From: Candidatus Levyibacteriota bacterium | GTDB taxonomy: Bacteria > Patescibacteriota > Microgenomatia > Levybacterales > UBA12049 | Length of the DNA: 38,649 bases | Direction: 5' to 3' | Assembly: GCA_016186625.1 (NCBI GenBank) | Contig: JACPLG010000016.1 | Coordinates: 1-38,649, forward strand | Shown: in pieces, positions 10,594-20,311 of the stretch | How positions within the stretch are numbered: position 1 is the first letter of the stretch | Layout of the letters: every line of letters begins with the position of its first letter | Translations under genes and position numbers: made by a program | The notes under the pieces: generated by a model | Seen by the model: only the letters and a program-made list of their open reading frames with translations | The model's database searches: none | What the model was told of the DNA's origin: nothing

Positions 10594-12209
10594 AAAAAAC
10601 GTTTGTGAAACTATTTATAACCATTTTAATTATTATTTTTTCAATATCTGCGCTGACTTTTTCCATAAAGGGTGCGGGCAGCAATCCTTTGTCTTACCAG
10701 ACAAAAAAAGATACTAGAGTTGGAGGTCCATTTGAAGCTTCCAATAGCTCAGCTCGTTATGCCCTAACCGAGTCAATAGTAAAAAATAAATCTTTGTTTT
10801 TAAACGAGAAACTAGCAAAATTCTCATCCCCTGATGTTGTTGAATATAAAGGAAAGTATTTATCTATTTTTACACCGGGTATTTCATTTATAGGGGTTCC
10901 TTTCTATATGATTGGTGATTTTTTCGGAATTCCCCAACTTTCGGCTTATTACTCAAATATTATCTTTGCGGTAATTAATATTATCCTTATTGCCTTTATT
11001 GTCAAAAGATTAAATCAGAATTTCTACGCAGGGCTTCTTGCCGGATTCGTATTCGCTTTTGCAACAAATGCATTTCCATATGCCCTAACTTACACACAGC
11101 ACATATTAAGCACAACAATAATTTTACTTGCAATTATTACCGCATTAGGCAAAAGATCGGCTTTTAAAAATATATTGTTTGGAGGGTTATTTGGATTAGG
11201 CGTGCTGGTGGACTTTCCTAATGCCTTCCTAATGCTGCCGATAGGAATTTATATACTCTCAAATCATATTACAAAAGAAAGCTTAAAAGAGAAAATAAGC
11301 CTTAAGATAAAACTTTCTATTCTTACTGTCCTAATAGGAATAATTCCATTTGCAGGGGTTTTTGGATGGTACAACTATCAAACAACTGGCTCATTCACCA
11401 AGATAGCACAGTCAATCGGGAGGTCTGATGCTTTTAGTCAAAACCTGCCACCTCATGTCTCCGCAAGCGTACCGGAAGCTATTGTCGAAAAAAAAGAATC
11501 CGGATTTTCTTTACCTTTTAGAACAAGAGCACAGCTAAACGGGTTTTACATACTGCTTGTTAGCAACGAGAGGTCTTGGATTTTCTATAGTCCAATTATT
11601 CTTTTGGGAATATGGGGATTTTGGATTTTATACAAAAAAAATAACAAAAAAAACTTTGCAGTCCTTTCTGCTGGGATCATCTTAATGGATATAGTGCTGT
11701 ATTCAATGTTTGGAGATCCATGGGGAGGCTGGGCTTTTGGGCCACGATATTTGATTCCTGCTGCAGCAATTCTCTCCATAGGAATTGGAGAACTGGTAAA
11801 CAGTTATAAGAAGAATATTTTCTTCTTTATTTTATTTATTGGCCTTTTTGTATACAGTGTTTCTGTAACTACACTCGGCGCGCTAACCACAGTCTCTATA
11901 CCTCCTAAAGTTGAGGCTTTAAACTTACCTTCACATATTCCATATACATATGAATATAATATTCAGCTTTTAAATACCGGATTTTCAGGCTCACTATTTT
12001 ATAATCTATATTTTGAAAGTATTATAAATGCTAAAACATATACCCTCATCATTGCGGGAGCAATTATTACAATGGGTATTCTTCTATATATGCTCGCTAT
12101 TTTTCAAAAAAACATGGTAGCTTCGCCAAGTACTGAATCGAGTCAGAAAACTTCAAGATTATTCAAAATTTTAAGAAGTAAAAATCAGGAGGACAAGGAA
12201 AATGTTTAA
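10590..12209 (+). CDS. Polytopic membrane protein, GT-C-like glycosyltransferase
   Basis: Likely start 10590 (ATGA overlap). Many TM segments and extracytoplasmic loops; WGGWAFGPRYLIPAAAIL resembles GT39/GT87-like proteins. Confidence 0.55.
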   Translation: MKKTFVKLFITILIIIFSISALTFSIKGAGSNPLSYQTKKDTRVGGPFEASNSSARYALTESIVKNKSLFLNEKLAKFSSPDVVEYKGKYLSIFTPGISFIGVPFYMIGDFFGIPQLSAYYSNIIFAVINIILIAFIVKRLNQNFYAGLLAGFVFAFATNAFPYALTYTQHILSTTIILLAIITALGKRSAFKNILFGGLFGLGVLVDFPNAFLMLPIGIYILSNHITKESLKEKISLKIKLSILTVLIGIIPFAGVFGWYNYQTTGSFTKIAQSIGRSDAFSQNLPPHVSASVPEAIVEKKESGFSLPFRTRAQLNGFYILLVSNERSWIFYSPIILLGIWGFWILYKKNNKKNFAVLSAGIILMDIVLYSMFGDPWGGWAFGPRYLIPAAAILSIGIGELVNSYKKNIFFFILFIGLFVYSVSVTTLGALTTVSIPPKVEALNLPSHIPYTYEYNIQLLNTGFSGSLFYNLYFESIINAKTYTLIIAGAIITMGILLYMLAIFQKNMVASPSTESSQKTSRLFKILRSKNQEDKENV

Positions 12210-13839
12210 TTTTAGGACTTTGGAATTATCACTGACTATTTCTGAGGATAATAGGCTTTTTAACTTATTTAGAAAGTTAATAAACAAATACATTTCCCAG
12301 ATTATTCTCTTATTCTTAGTATTTTTATCAACTTTTTCATTCCTTATTTACTACCAGAACGGCCTAGGACTCTCCTATAATGATGCTAGGTCCCACTTGG
12401 ATATTGGGAGAAGAGTTGTTGAGGGACTGAAACCGGGACTTGCCCAGCTGGGATCAGTCTGGCTTCCCCTGCCCCATTTTCTTATGATTCCAACAGTCTG
12501 GAATGACTTTATGTGGCATTCGGGGCTCTCAGGAGCCATCCAGTCTATGGCATCTTTTGTGGCAACAGGCGCCATAGTCTATATGTTTCTTAAAAAAATA
12601 GGCGTTTCTGTCCTGGGACGAATTATTGGTGTTCTTATCTTCGCACTTAATCTTAACATCCTATATCTTCAGTCCACCGCCATGACAGAACTTCTGCTCA
12701 TAGCCACCATGACAGCCGGAGTTTATTTTCTTATGCTCTGGAGCAAAGATGAGAAAATTACAAATCTTATATTTTCCGCTTTTTTTGTAATGCTCTCAAC
12801 ACTGGTCCGCTATGACGGCTGGTTTTTACTAGCCTTTGCAGGGCTTCTTATAATAATTGAGACTTTCAGAAAAAGAGGCTACAAAGTGACAGAAGGAACA
12901 ATTGTTTTATTCGGAACTCTTGCAGGGCTTGGAGTTGTGCTTTGGTTCCTGTGGAATCTTGCTATTTTTGGTGATCCCCTTTATTTTATTTACGGACCTT
13001 ATTCCGCGCATGCCCAGCAGACACAGCTTGAAGAAGCAGGAGTGTTGGTGACCAAAGGCGATATTCTTCTTTCAATAAAAATATATATTTACGCGCTTCT
13101 TTATAACTCCAACGCTTTTATTGCAATTATGGGAGCAATTGGAGCATTTGTTTTCTTTATTGATAAAAAAATAAAAACCGTAGTTAAGATTGCCTCAACT
13201 GCTCTTCTTGCGCCTCTTGCCTTTAATATCTTAGCGTTATATCTTGGCCATTCTGTTTTATTTATTCAGGGTCTCTCAGGCGATACATGGTTTAATGTGA
13301 GGTATGGCGTAATGCTTCTTCCCACATTTGCCATATTTATAGGATACCTTGTATATAAACTGGCACATCTGCGATATGTTCTTATTGGACTTACTGCTTT
13401 TGTTTTGTTCTTTTCTTTTGTAAATCAGGACGCAGTAACAATTGATGATGCCAGAGTGGGATCTTCTCAGAAAAATGTCTCGGAAGTCTCGGGCTGGCTT
13501 AGAAGCTATGCACAGGGGGAAGGATTTATACTAATTTCTGCTGCATCCCATGATGCCATAATCTTCTCATCAGGTCATCCTATGAAAAAATTCATACATG
13601 AAGGAACAGGACTTTACTGGGATCATGCAACTACAGCCCCTGACCGCTGGGCACGCTGGATTGTTATGAGGACAAATGATACAAATGATTCAACATTCAA
13701 GCTTATATCCCAAACAAAAGCGTATAAAGAGGGCTGGTACGCTCTTGTGGATTCATATCCTTTTGCAGATATATATGAGCTAAAACCAGAGTATTCTAAA
13801 AATCTAAATACCAAACCCGTTCTTGGAAAGCAAAAATAA
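12202..13839 (+). CDS. Polytopic membrane protein, GT39-like glycosyltransferase
   Basis: Early loop NDARSHLDIGRRVVEGLKPGLAQLGSVWLPLPH followed by about 10 hydrophobic segments, typical of GT-C proteins. Confidence 0.65.
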   Translation: MFNFRTLELSLTISEDNRLFNLFRKLINKYISQIILLFLVFLSTFSFLIYYQNGLGLSYNDARSHLDIGRRVVEGLKPGLAQLGSVWLPLPHFLMIPTVWNDFMWHSGLSGAIQSMASFVATGAIVYMFLKKIGVSVLGRIIGVLIFALNLNILYLQSTAMTELLLIATMTAGVYFLMLWSKDEKITNLIFSAFFVMLSTLVRYDGWFLLAFAGLLIIIETFRKRGYKVTEGTIVLFGTLAGLGVVLWFLWNLAIFGDPLYFIYGPYSAHAQQTQLEEAGVLVTKGDILLSIKIYIYALLYNSNAFIAIMGAIGAFVFFIDKKIKTVVKIASTALLAPLAFNILALYLGHSVLFIQGLSGDTWFNVRYGVMLLPTFAIFIGYLVYKLAHLRYVLIGLTAFVLFFSFVNQDAVTIDDARVGSSQKNVSEVSGWLRSYAQGEGFILISAASHDAIIFSSGHPMKKFIHEGTGLYWDHATTAPDRWARWIVMRTNDTNDSTFKLISQTKAYKEGWYALVDSYPFADIYELKPEYSKNLNTKPVLGKQK

Positions 13840-13897
13840 AAATCCAATTATTTAAAGCCTATTGTTTATTACTATAAGTTATGCTATAATCCGTAAA

Positions 13898-15178
13898 ATG
13901 TACGATACCACACTTGACAATTTTAAAAATCTTAAGAATCCAATAGATCTCATAGTAGTTGGTCTGGGCTTTATGGGGTTTGGATTCATCTCAGGTGTCA
14001 GATCTGTTCCAAATGTCAGGATTCCCCTGCTTATTTCAAGAAGGCCAAAGGAGTCTGCAAAATATCTCCAAAGAAACGGAATTCCCGCAGTAGTTGAGAA
14101 TGATATTGAAAAAATTAAGCAAAATTCCAAAAACGGAAAAATTTCAGTAAGCAGTGATTTGAATCTAATTTCAGAAATTCCTGCAGATGCAGTTTTTGAA
14201 GTAACAGGCACAGTTGGATACGGCACAGAAGCTGCTGTTAAAGCGATAAAGGCAAAAAAACATCTCATAACCATGAATCCTGAGCTTCAGGCAACAGTGG
14301 GGACAGAGCTTAAAATCCTTGCAGATCAGTATAAAGTAGTAATAACAGACGTTGTGGGAGACCAGCCGGGAAGCTTAACTCGCCTAATCTCTCAGGCAAA
14401 ACTTATGGGCTTTGAGGTACTTCTTGCCGGAAATATGAAGCGTTATCTTGATCTTTATGCAACACAGGAAAAAATGAAACCCTGGGCGGATGACAAAGGA
14501 CTAGCTGTTAGACAAACCACCTCCTTTACAGACGGCACAAAACAGGCAATTGAAATGACTCTTGTGGGAAATTACTACGGCATGGATATTATTCAATCTG
14601 GAATGAAAGGTCCCAGCGTTGAAACAGTACAGGAAGTGCTCCGGCATTTTAACTGGAAAAGTCTTCCAAAAAAAGGCATTGTTGACTATGTAATCGGAAA
14701 ATCACTTTTTCCCGGAATTTTTATTGTTGTAAAACACAAAGATCCTAATCAGAAAAAATATCTAAGATATTTGGGCTTGGGCGAGGGCCCCTTTTATGTC
14801 CTTTTTGAACCGTATCATCTTTGTCATCTGGAAGTAACCCAGACTTTGGCAAAAGTCCTTTTTTCAAATAAAGAAACCATTAATAACTCCGATAACCCGG
14901 GGCTTTTAACAATATCTGTTGCCAAAAGAGACATTAAAAAGGGCGAAGTATTGGACGGAATTGGCGGTGACATGGTTTACGGAGCAATTGAGACAATTGA
15001 AAGAAGCAAAGGGCTTCTTTCCGTGGGTCTGTCTTTTGATTGCGTGGTCAAAAAATCTATCAAAAAAGATGAACAGATAAAGTTATCATCGGTTGAACTA
15101 CCATATAATATGGCAACAAGACTCGCCTTTCCTTCAAAACAAAAGCCTTTTATAACAAAAGAATTTCTAATATCATAA
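13898..15178 (+). CDS. NAD(P)-dependent homoserine-dehydrogenase-like / SAF-domain oxidoreductase (DRL-like)
   Basis: Rossmann start DLIVVGLGFMGFGFISG; C-terminal SAF-like LLTISVAKRDIKKGEVLDGIGGDMVYG. Start placed at 13898 because a -10 (TATAAT, 13885-13890) lies inside the longer ORF. Confidence 0.65.
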   Translation: MYDTTLDNFKNLKNPIDLIVVGLGFMGFGFISGVRSVPNVRIPLLISRRPKESAKYLQRNGIPAVVENDIEKIKQNSKNGKISVSSDLNLISEIPADAVFEVTGTVGYGTEAAVKAIKAKKHLITMNPELQATVGTELKILADQYKVVITDVVGDQPGSLTRLISQAKLMGFEVLLAGNMKRYLDLYATQEKMKPWADDKGLAVRQTTSFTDGTKQAIEMTLVGNYYGMDIIQSGMKGPSVETVQEVLRHFNWKSLPKKGIVDYVIGKSLFPGIFIVVKHKDPNQKKYLRYLGLGEGPFYVLFEPYHLCHLEVTQTLAKVLFSNKETINNSDNPGLLTISVAKRDIKKGEVLDGIGGDMVYGAIETIERSKGLLSVGLSFDCVVKKSIKKDEQIKLSSVELPYNMATRLAFPSKQKPFITKEFLIS

Positions 15179-15182
15179 TTGT

Positions 15183-16577
15183 GTGGATAAAACTTCTAAT
15201 ATTTCCAGTTTAAAACTTTCTCCCGACAAAAAATATATTGTAACTGACAAAAATAAGCCTTTTTTCTGGCTTGCCGATACGTGGTGGTTTGGGGCGACTG
15301 TTAGAATGGCATGGCCGCAGCCGTTTAAAACCATGGTCTTGGACCGCAAAAAAAAAGGTTTTAGTGTTATACAGCTTGTTGTTGGATATCCACCGGAAGT
15401 GGACCTGGACTCGGAAGATACTAAAAATAGCGGCGGATATCCTTTTGATAAAAACGGAGATATTAATAAAAATTATTTTGAAGAAGTAGATAAAAAGATA
15501 AAATTTTTGATAGAAAATGATCTTGTCCCCTGTATTGTCGGCGGATGGGGACACCATATAGATTCTCTGGGAATAAATAAAATCAAAGAGCTGTGGCAGG
15601 AGATTATTAAGAGATACTCCCACTATCCTGTTGTTTTTTGTCTTGCCGGAGAACTGGACCTTTTTGAGTCTAAAAATAAAGCAATGATTTCTGACAAATT
15701 TATTACTGCTCTAGTAAAAAGAGTTCTTAGCCCTCTGCCCAAACCTGTAAAGAAAAAAATACAATCGCCTTTTGTTTCTAATACTTCCTATTACAAAGAA
15801 AGGGATATTTCTAAACTAAGCCCCAGGATAAAAAAATGGAATGAGATAGCAAAGTTTATTACAGAAACCGACACTAATGAAAACCTGATTACAGCTCATA
15901 TTTCTCAGCAAAAAACAGCAGACGATCTTCTTGGCCACCCTAATTGGCTGTCTGTCAACAGCATTCAGTCAGGGCATTCAAAAGACGTTATCCCCTTTAT
16001 GGTTAACTCAATTCTCCACAGTCCTAAAATGATAATTAATATGGAACCCTGGTATGAGGGGATTCTTTCTGATTTTGACGATTATTATCAAAGAGTTGCT
16101 TTCTGGCTGTGTATATTATCAGGTGCCAAGGGACATAGTTACGGCGCACACGGCATCTGGCAAATGGCAGATGGTGATAATTTTATGAAGCACTGGGGAA
16201 AGTCTGACTGGAGAAAGTCTAAAGATTTTTTGGGAGCCATACAGCTTGGAAAATCCAAAGAACTTCTTAAAAAGTATGAATGGTGGAAGCTTTCTCCAAA
16301 TTTTAAAATTATTAACCCGTGCTGGACCAGTGAAAACCCAATGAATCCGGTGGCAGCTGAAATAAAAAACAAGCAAATTATTATTTATTTCCCGGATTTA
16401 AGTCTTAATAAAAAATATGAGCTTACATTTCCTGTAAAAAGGGGCAATTACGAAATTTCATGGATAGATCCAAAATCGATGGAAGAAATAAAAAAGGATA
16501 TATTAAAAGGTAATCGCCTTCTGCCCCCTAAACGAGCTGGTGATAAAGATTTACTATGCATTCTCATTCAAAAATAA
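15183..16577 (+). CDS. DUF4038/apiosidase-like putative glycoside hydrolase
   Basis: GTG start. KPFFWLADTWWFGATVR...GFSVIQLVVGYPPEVD...WGHHIDSLG; C-terminal beta-rich tail (AAEIKNKQIIIYFPDLSLNKKYELTF...WIDPKSME). Confidence 0.65.
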   Translation: MDKTSNISSLKLSPDKKYIVTDKNKPFFWLADTWWFGATVRMAWPQPFKTMVLDRKKKGFSVIQLVVGYPPEVDLDSEDTKNSGGYPFDKNGDINKNYFEEVDKKIKFLIENDLVPCIVGGWGHHIDSLGINKIKELWQEIIKRYSHYPVVFCLAGELDLFESKNKAMISDKFITALVKRVLSPLPKPVKKKIQSPFVSNTSYYKERDISKLSPRIKKWNEIAKFITETDTNENLITAHISQQKTADDLLGHPNWLSVNSIQSGHSKDVIPFMVNSILHSPKMIINMEPWYEGILSDFDDYYQRVAFWLCILSGAKGHSYGAHGIWQMADGDNFMKHWGKSDWRKSKDFLGAIQLGKSKELLKKYEWWKLSPNFKIINPCWTSENPMNPVAAEIKNKQIIIYFPDLSLNKKYELTFPVKRGNYEISWIDPKSMEEIKKDILKGNRLLPPKRAGDKDLLCILIQK

Positions 16578-16620
16578 GCTTATGAAAGCCTTAAATGCTA
16601 TAATACGCAAATTAAATAAT

Positions 16621-17859
16621 ATGTTAAAAAAATTAATCTTATTAATAATTCTTATTGCATCTATTCTGGTATTATCTTTTGTCTTTAAAAAAGAATCTCA
16701 GCTGGTACCTGCCGCTCCGTGGTGGGAGTTTGCCTCAATTGATACCATGAAATACTCAAGGGACATTGCGCGGGAAAAGCTAAATGATTCCTCGTTTAAT
16801 GAGGTAATTGATAGACAAGTCAGGGATATTGCCGGGACTGGCGCAACACACGTTGCTATTGCAACTCCATATGATAGTGAGTTCTACCCTTTTCTTAAAA
16901 AATGGGTGGATGCGGCAAGGAAGCACAATCTAAATATCTGGTTTCGCGGTAATTTCTCCGGATGGGAAGGCTGGTTTGGTTATCCGGATATTTCACGGGA
17001 TGAGCATATTAAAAAAACCGAGGAATTTATCCTAAAAAACAAAAATCTTTTTAAAGACGGGGATGTTTTTACCGCCTGTCCGGAGTGCGAGAACGGAGGA
17101 CCTGGCGATCCAAGGCATAATGGCGATGTTGAAGGACACAGGGAGTTTCTGATTGATGAATACAAAATCACCAAGGCTGCCTTTAAAAAAATGGGAAAAA
17201 ATGTTGCCTCCAACTTTAATTCTATGAATGGGGATGTTGCAAGAATTATTATGAATAAAGAGACTACGCGCTCTCTTGACGGGATTGTAACAATAGACCA
17301 CTATGTCTCAACTCCTGAGAAATTAATAGAAGATGTAAGAAGGATAAGTAGAGCCTCCGGCGGAAAAATTGTTTTGGGTGAGTTTGGGGTACCAATTCCA
17401 GATATTCACGGAAAAATGAGCGAAGAAGAACAAGCAGAGTGGGTTGAAAATGCATTAGGAGAACTAAGAAAGATGCCGGAGGTTGTAGGTATAAATTACT
17501 GGACAAATACCGGAAGCACAACCCAGCTTTGGGATAACAAAGGAGTCCCAAGACTTTCCCAATCCATTCTTACTTCATTTTACAAAGCCCATATAGTTAA
17601 GGTTAGGATCATGGATGAAACAGGATCTATCTTAAGAAACGCAGAGTTGAGTATGGATGGAGCAAGACTTGAAAAGGATGATAATGGCACATTTAACATC
17701 CCTTATTTTGAAGACTCAGATATTATTAGTATAACAGCAGATGGATATTTTCCAAAAGAAGTAAAACTTTCAAAGACAAGTGAACAAGAGGCAGTTCTAA
17801 TTAAGAAAGACCAGGATATCATTTACCAAATACGCAGATTCTCCAAAAATTTGCTTTAA
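16621..17859 (+). CDS. Membrane-anchored/secreted TIM-barrel glycoside-hydrolase-like protein with C-terminal beta-sandwich
   Basis: N-terminal TM MLKKLILLIILIASILVLSF; NIWFRGNFSGWEGWFGYPDIS, DGIVTIDHYVSTPEKL, GKIVLGEFGVP. Start is approximate; the ORF track begins at 16540. Confidence 0.55.
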   Translation: MLKKLILLIILIASILVLSFVFKKESQLVPAAPWWEFASIDTMKYSRDIAREKLNDSSFNEVIDRQVRDIAGTGATHVAIATPYDSEFYPFLKKWVDAARKHNLNIWFRGNFSGWEGWFGYPDISRDEHIKKTEEFILKNKNLFKDGDVFTACPECENGGPGDPRHNGDVEGHREFLIDEYKITKAAFKKMGKNVASNFNSMNGDVARIIMNKETTRSLDGIVTIDHYVSTPEKLIEDVRRISRASGGKIVLGEFGVPIPDIHGKMSEEEQAEWVENALGELRKMPEVVGINYWTNTGSTTQLWDNKGVPRLSQSILTSFYKAHIVKVRIMDETGSILRNAELSMDGARLEKDDNGTFNIPYFEDSDIISITADGYFPKEVKLSKTSEQEAVLIKKDQDIIYQIRRFSKNLL

Positions 17860-17898
17860 GCTCCAACTTTGTTCAATTTAGCGCTATAGGATAGACTA

Positions 17899-17926
17899 TT
17901 GACTTTTATAACAATTATGATATAAT
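17899..17926 (+). promoter_or_regulatory. Sigma70-type promoter for the LASTG protein/sortase operon
   Basis: TTGACT (17899-17904), 16-nt spacer, TATAAT (17921-17926); a second TATAAT at 17929-17934. Confidence 0.6.
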
Positions 17927-17970
17927 CCTATAATATTTTCACAGGCAGGGTTTGTGACTGAATTTAAATA

Positions 17971-18537
17971 ATGTATAAGCAAAAATTATCCATATTTACT
18001 GCGTCTATAGTAATATTTTTATCGGCTTTTGTCGGCTCTGCAAACGCAACCACAATTCCCACATTTCCGGTTTGTGCCAACCCACAGGGACAAATCACAT
18101 CTTCTTATGAGTCCGGAGTTCACGGAGTTCCCGGAGATACCAACACCTACACTGGCAAGGATACGGTTTATAGCTTAAGCGATACAACATCAACCCAGTG
18201 TCTTTGCACGGACAACGGAGCTGGAATACAAACCAACTGGTGGAAAGCCGGATCTTTGACTCAAGAAGAAATTGACGTATTAATAACTGAGGGCTGGATT
18301 CTTATCCCTGACGGAAGCTCTTGGGGGCTCTTGGAGGGTCCATATTTGGCTAAAAACTCAAGATATGAGTGTGCTGGAAGCGGTGGAACATCGACAAGTA
18401 CAGCCGGCGCAAGTACCACGCAGGCAATTCTTTCTCTTGCTTCAACAGGAAACCTTAAATTTATAGCATCAATTTTTTTGACAGGTTCTGCACTTCTTTT
18501 ATCAGGGGTAGCACTTTCTATTAAAAGGAGGGGTTAA
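17971..18537 (+). CDS. Secreted protein with sortase-type C-terminal sorting signal (LASTG)
   Basis: Signal peptide MYKQKLSIFTASIVIFLSAFVGSANA; C-terminus LASTG + hydrophobic stretch + KRRG (LASTG at 18436-18450). Confidence 0.75.
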   Translation: MYKQKLSIFTASIVIFLSAFVGSANATTIPTFPVCANPQGQITSSYESGVHGVPGDTNTYTGKDTVYSLSDTTSTQCLCTDNGAGIQTNWWKAGSLTQEEIDVLITEGWILIPDGSSWGLLEGPYLAKNSRYECAGSGGTSTSTAGASTTQAILSLASTGNLKFIASIFLTGSALLLSGVALSIKRRG

Positions 18538-18538
18538 A

Positions 18539-19063
18539 ATGACTCTTCCCAAAGCGCTCATTCTTCTTGGTTTTCTCTTCCTTTTCTTTGGGTTTTATTT
18601 AGTAACACAACGCTATAGCCCTAAAACTCTGGAATTCAAAAATTTGGAAGTTAAAAATAGCATTCAGGCTGATGTGAGACCAGTGAGAATAGCAATTCCT
18701 TCTCTGGGAATAGAGGTGCCAATTTACCCCTCATCCATAAATAACGGCAAATGGGAATCTACCACAAAAGGAGTCTCTTATCTTTCCTCTTCTCCTGTTC
18801 CGGGAGAGACCGGCAATAGCATATTATATGGTCATAACTTTTCTACTCTCCTTGGCTCTTTGCCCAAAATTAAACCCGGAGAAAAAATTGAAATAACGCT
18901 AAGTAGCGGAGAAAAGAAAGTTTTTACGGTTAGATACACATCTATTGTTGATCCAACCCAAACGCACATACTAAATCAAACCGAGGATTCAAGAATAACT
19001 ATTTATACCTGCACGGGCTTTTTAGACTCTAAAAGATTCGTCGCAACCGCCCTGGCCAATTAA
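18539..19063 (+). CDS. Sortase (class D/E-like)
   Basis: N-terminal TM; ILYGHNF (catalytic His), ITIYTCTGFLDSKRFVATA (TLxTC-like Cys and Arg). Confidence 0.85.
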   Translation: MTLPKALILLGFLFLFFGFYLVTQRYSPKTLEFKNLEVKNSIQADVRPVRIAIPSLGIEVPIYPSSINNGKWESTTKGVSYLSSSPVPGETGNSILYGHNFSTLLGSLPKIKPGEKIEITLSSGEKKVFTVRYTSIVDPTQTHILNQTEDSRITIYTCTGFLDSKRFVATALAN

Positions 19064-19109
19064 TCCAATTAATCCCCGATTAATATTTTTTGTCAATCCT
19101 TATTTCCTC

Positions 19110-20099
19110 TTACCAGCGGTTGTGGACTTGAGGTTTCACCAGTTCCTCGTAAATTTTCTCTATTTTTTTATGAGTGGAAACGGATAACGGTTTAAGGCTT
19201 GATGCTTTGGCATTATCAATAACCTGCGAAGGCATCTTTCCTCCCGGAATTGTTGTGGAAACCTGCTTAAAATCAAGAATAAATCGCAGAGCAAACTCTG
19301 GCATGCTCATATATTCTGGCTTTATTTTTTCAAGCCTTTTTACAGCTTTTACTCCTGTTTTATAATCTACTCCTGCAAAAGTTTCTCCAACATCAAATGC
19401 CTCTCCATGTCTGTTGTAATTTCTATGATCTGTTTTAGGGAATTTCGATTCTAAATTATATTTACCTGTAAGGAGTCCGCTGGCCAAGGGGACACGAACT
19501 ATTATTCCAACATTCTTCTCTTTTGCTAATTTAAAGAAAAGTTCTTTGGGACGTTGCCTGAAGATGTTAAAAATTATCTGGACTGTTGCAACGCCTGGAT
19601 AATCTAGTGCTTTTATAGCTTGTTCGACTTTTTCAACACTTACTCCAAAGTGCCTTATTTTCCCTTTTTTCTTAAGTCTTTCAAGAGAATCGAACAGTTC
19701 CTGATTGTAATAAACATCATTTGGCGGACAATGAAGCTGAAGGAGATCCAAGGTATCTGCTCGTAAGTTTTTTAAACTCCTGTCAATAAACTTCTCAATG
19801 TTTTTCCCGTTATATCCCTCTGCCGTATGAGGGCTAAGTCTTCTTCCTGCTTTTGTTGCAACATATATCTTGCCCTTCCCTTTTCTTTCCTTAAGAAACT
19901 TTGCGATTAATTGTTCAGAATGACCATTCCCATAAACGTCTGCTGTATCTATAAAATTAACTCCCTGCTCAGCTGCCGCGTGGAGTGCTAGAAGCGCTTT
20001 TTTATCATCAACTCTCCCCCAGTCAGCACCAATCGCCCATGCGCCGAACCCGACTTCGCTTACTTTATATCCCGTCTTCCCAAGTGCTCTATATTTCAT
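19110..20099 (-). CDS. Aldo/keto reductase
   Basis: MKYRALGKTGYKVSEVGFGAWAIG...NFIDTADVYGNGHSEQLIAKFL...DLLQLHCPP; probable start 20099. Confidence 0.9.
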   Translation of the reverse strand: MKYRALGKTGYKVSEVGFGAWAIGADWGRVDDKKALLALHAAAEQGVNFIDTADVYGNGHSEQLIAKFLKERKGKGKIYVATKAGRRLSPHTAEGYNGKNIEKFIDRSLKNLRADTLDLLQLHCPPNDVYYNQELFDSLERLKKKGKIRHFGVSVEKVEQAIKALDYPGVATVQIIFNIFRQRPKELFFKLAKEKNVGIIVRVPLASGLLTGKYNLESKFPKTDHRNYNRHGEAFDVGETFAGVDYKTGVKAVKRLEKIKPEYMSMPEFALRFILDFKQVSTTIPGGKMPSQVIDNAKASSLKPLSVSTHKKIEKIYEELVKPQVHNRW

Positions 20100-20282
20100 A
20101 AAGGCTATCAAATTAGTCTAATCGAAATATAGTTTATTTACCTTGGGAAGTCAAAGAGGTAATTAGTTTTTTCGCCTCAAAAATGTTAGTTAGGTAATTG
20201 ATTAAAAAATAATTACTAATCTTAGTTTCTTTTTTTTATTCTTTTTTTATATATTCTTATATTTATATAGTTTTAGCCTAGG

Positions 20283-20310
20283 ACATTTTTCCGCTCGAGT
20301 TGAAATTTGT
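20283..20310. repeat. 28-bp direct repeat, copy 1 (downstream of PaaX-like gene)
   Basis: acatttttccgctcgagttgaaatttgt, identical to 20915-20942. Confidence 0.95.
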
Positions 20311-20311
20311 C

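Noticed and set aside
16119-17551. Minus-strand ORFs within the glycoside-hydrolase-like genes
   Set aside because: Antisense to longer ORFs with recognisable domain features; no promoter or family support.
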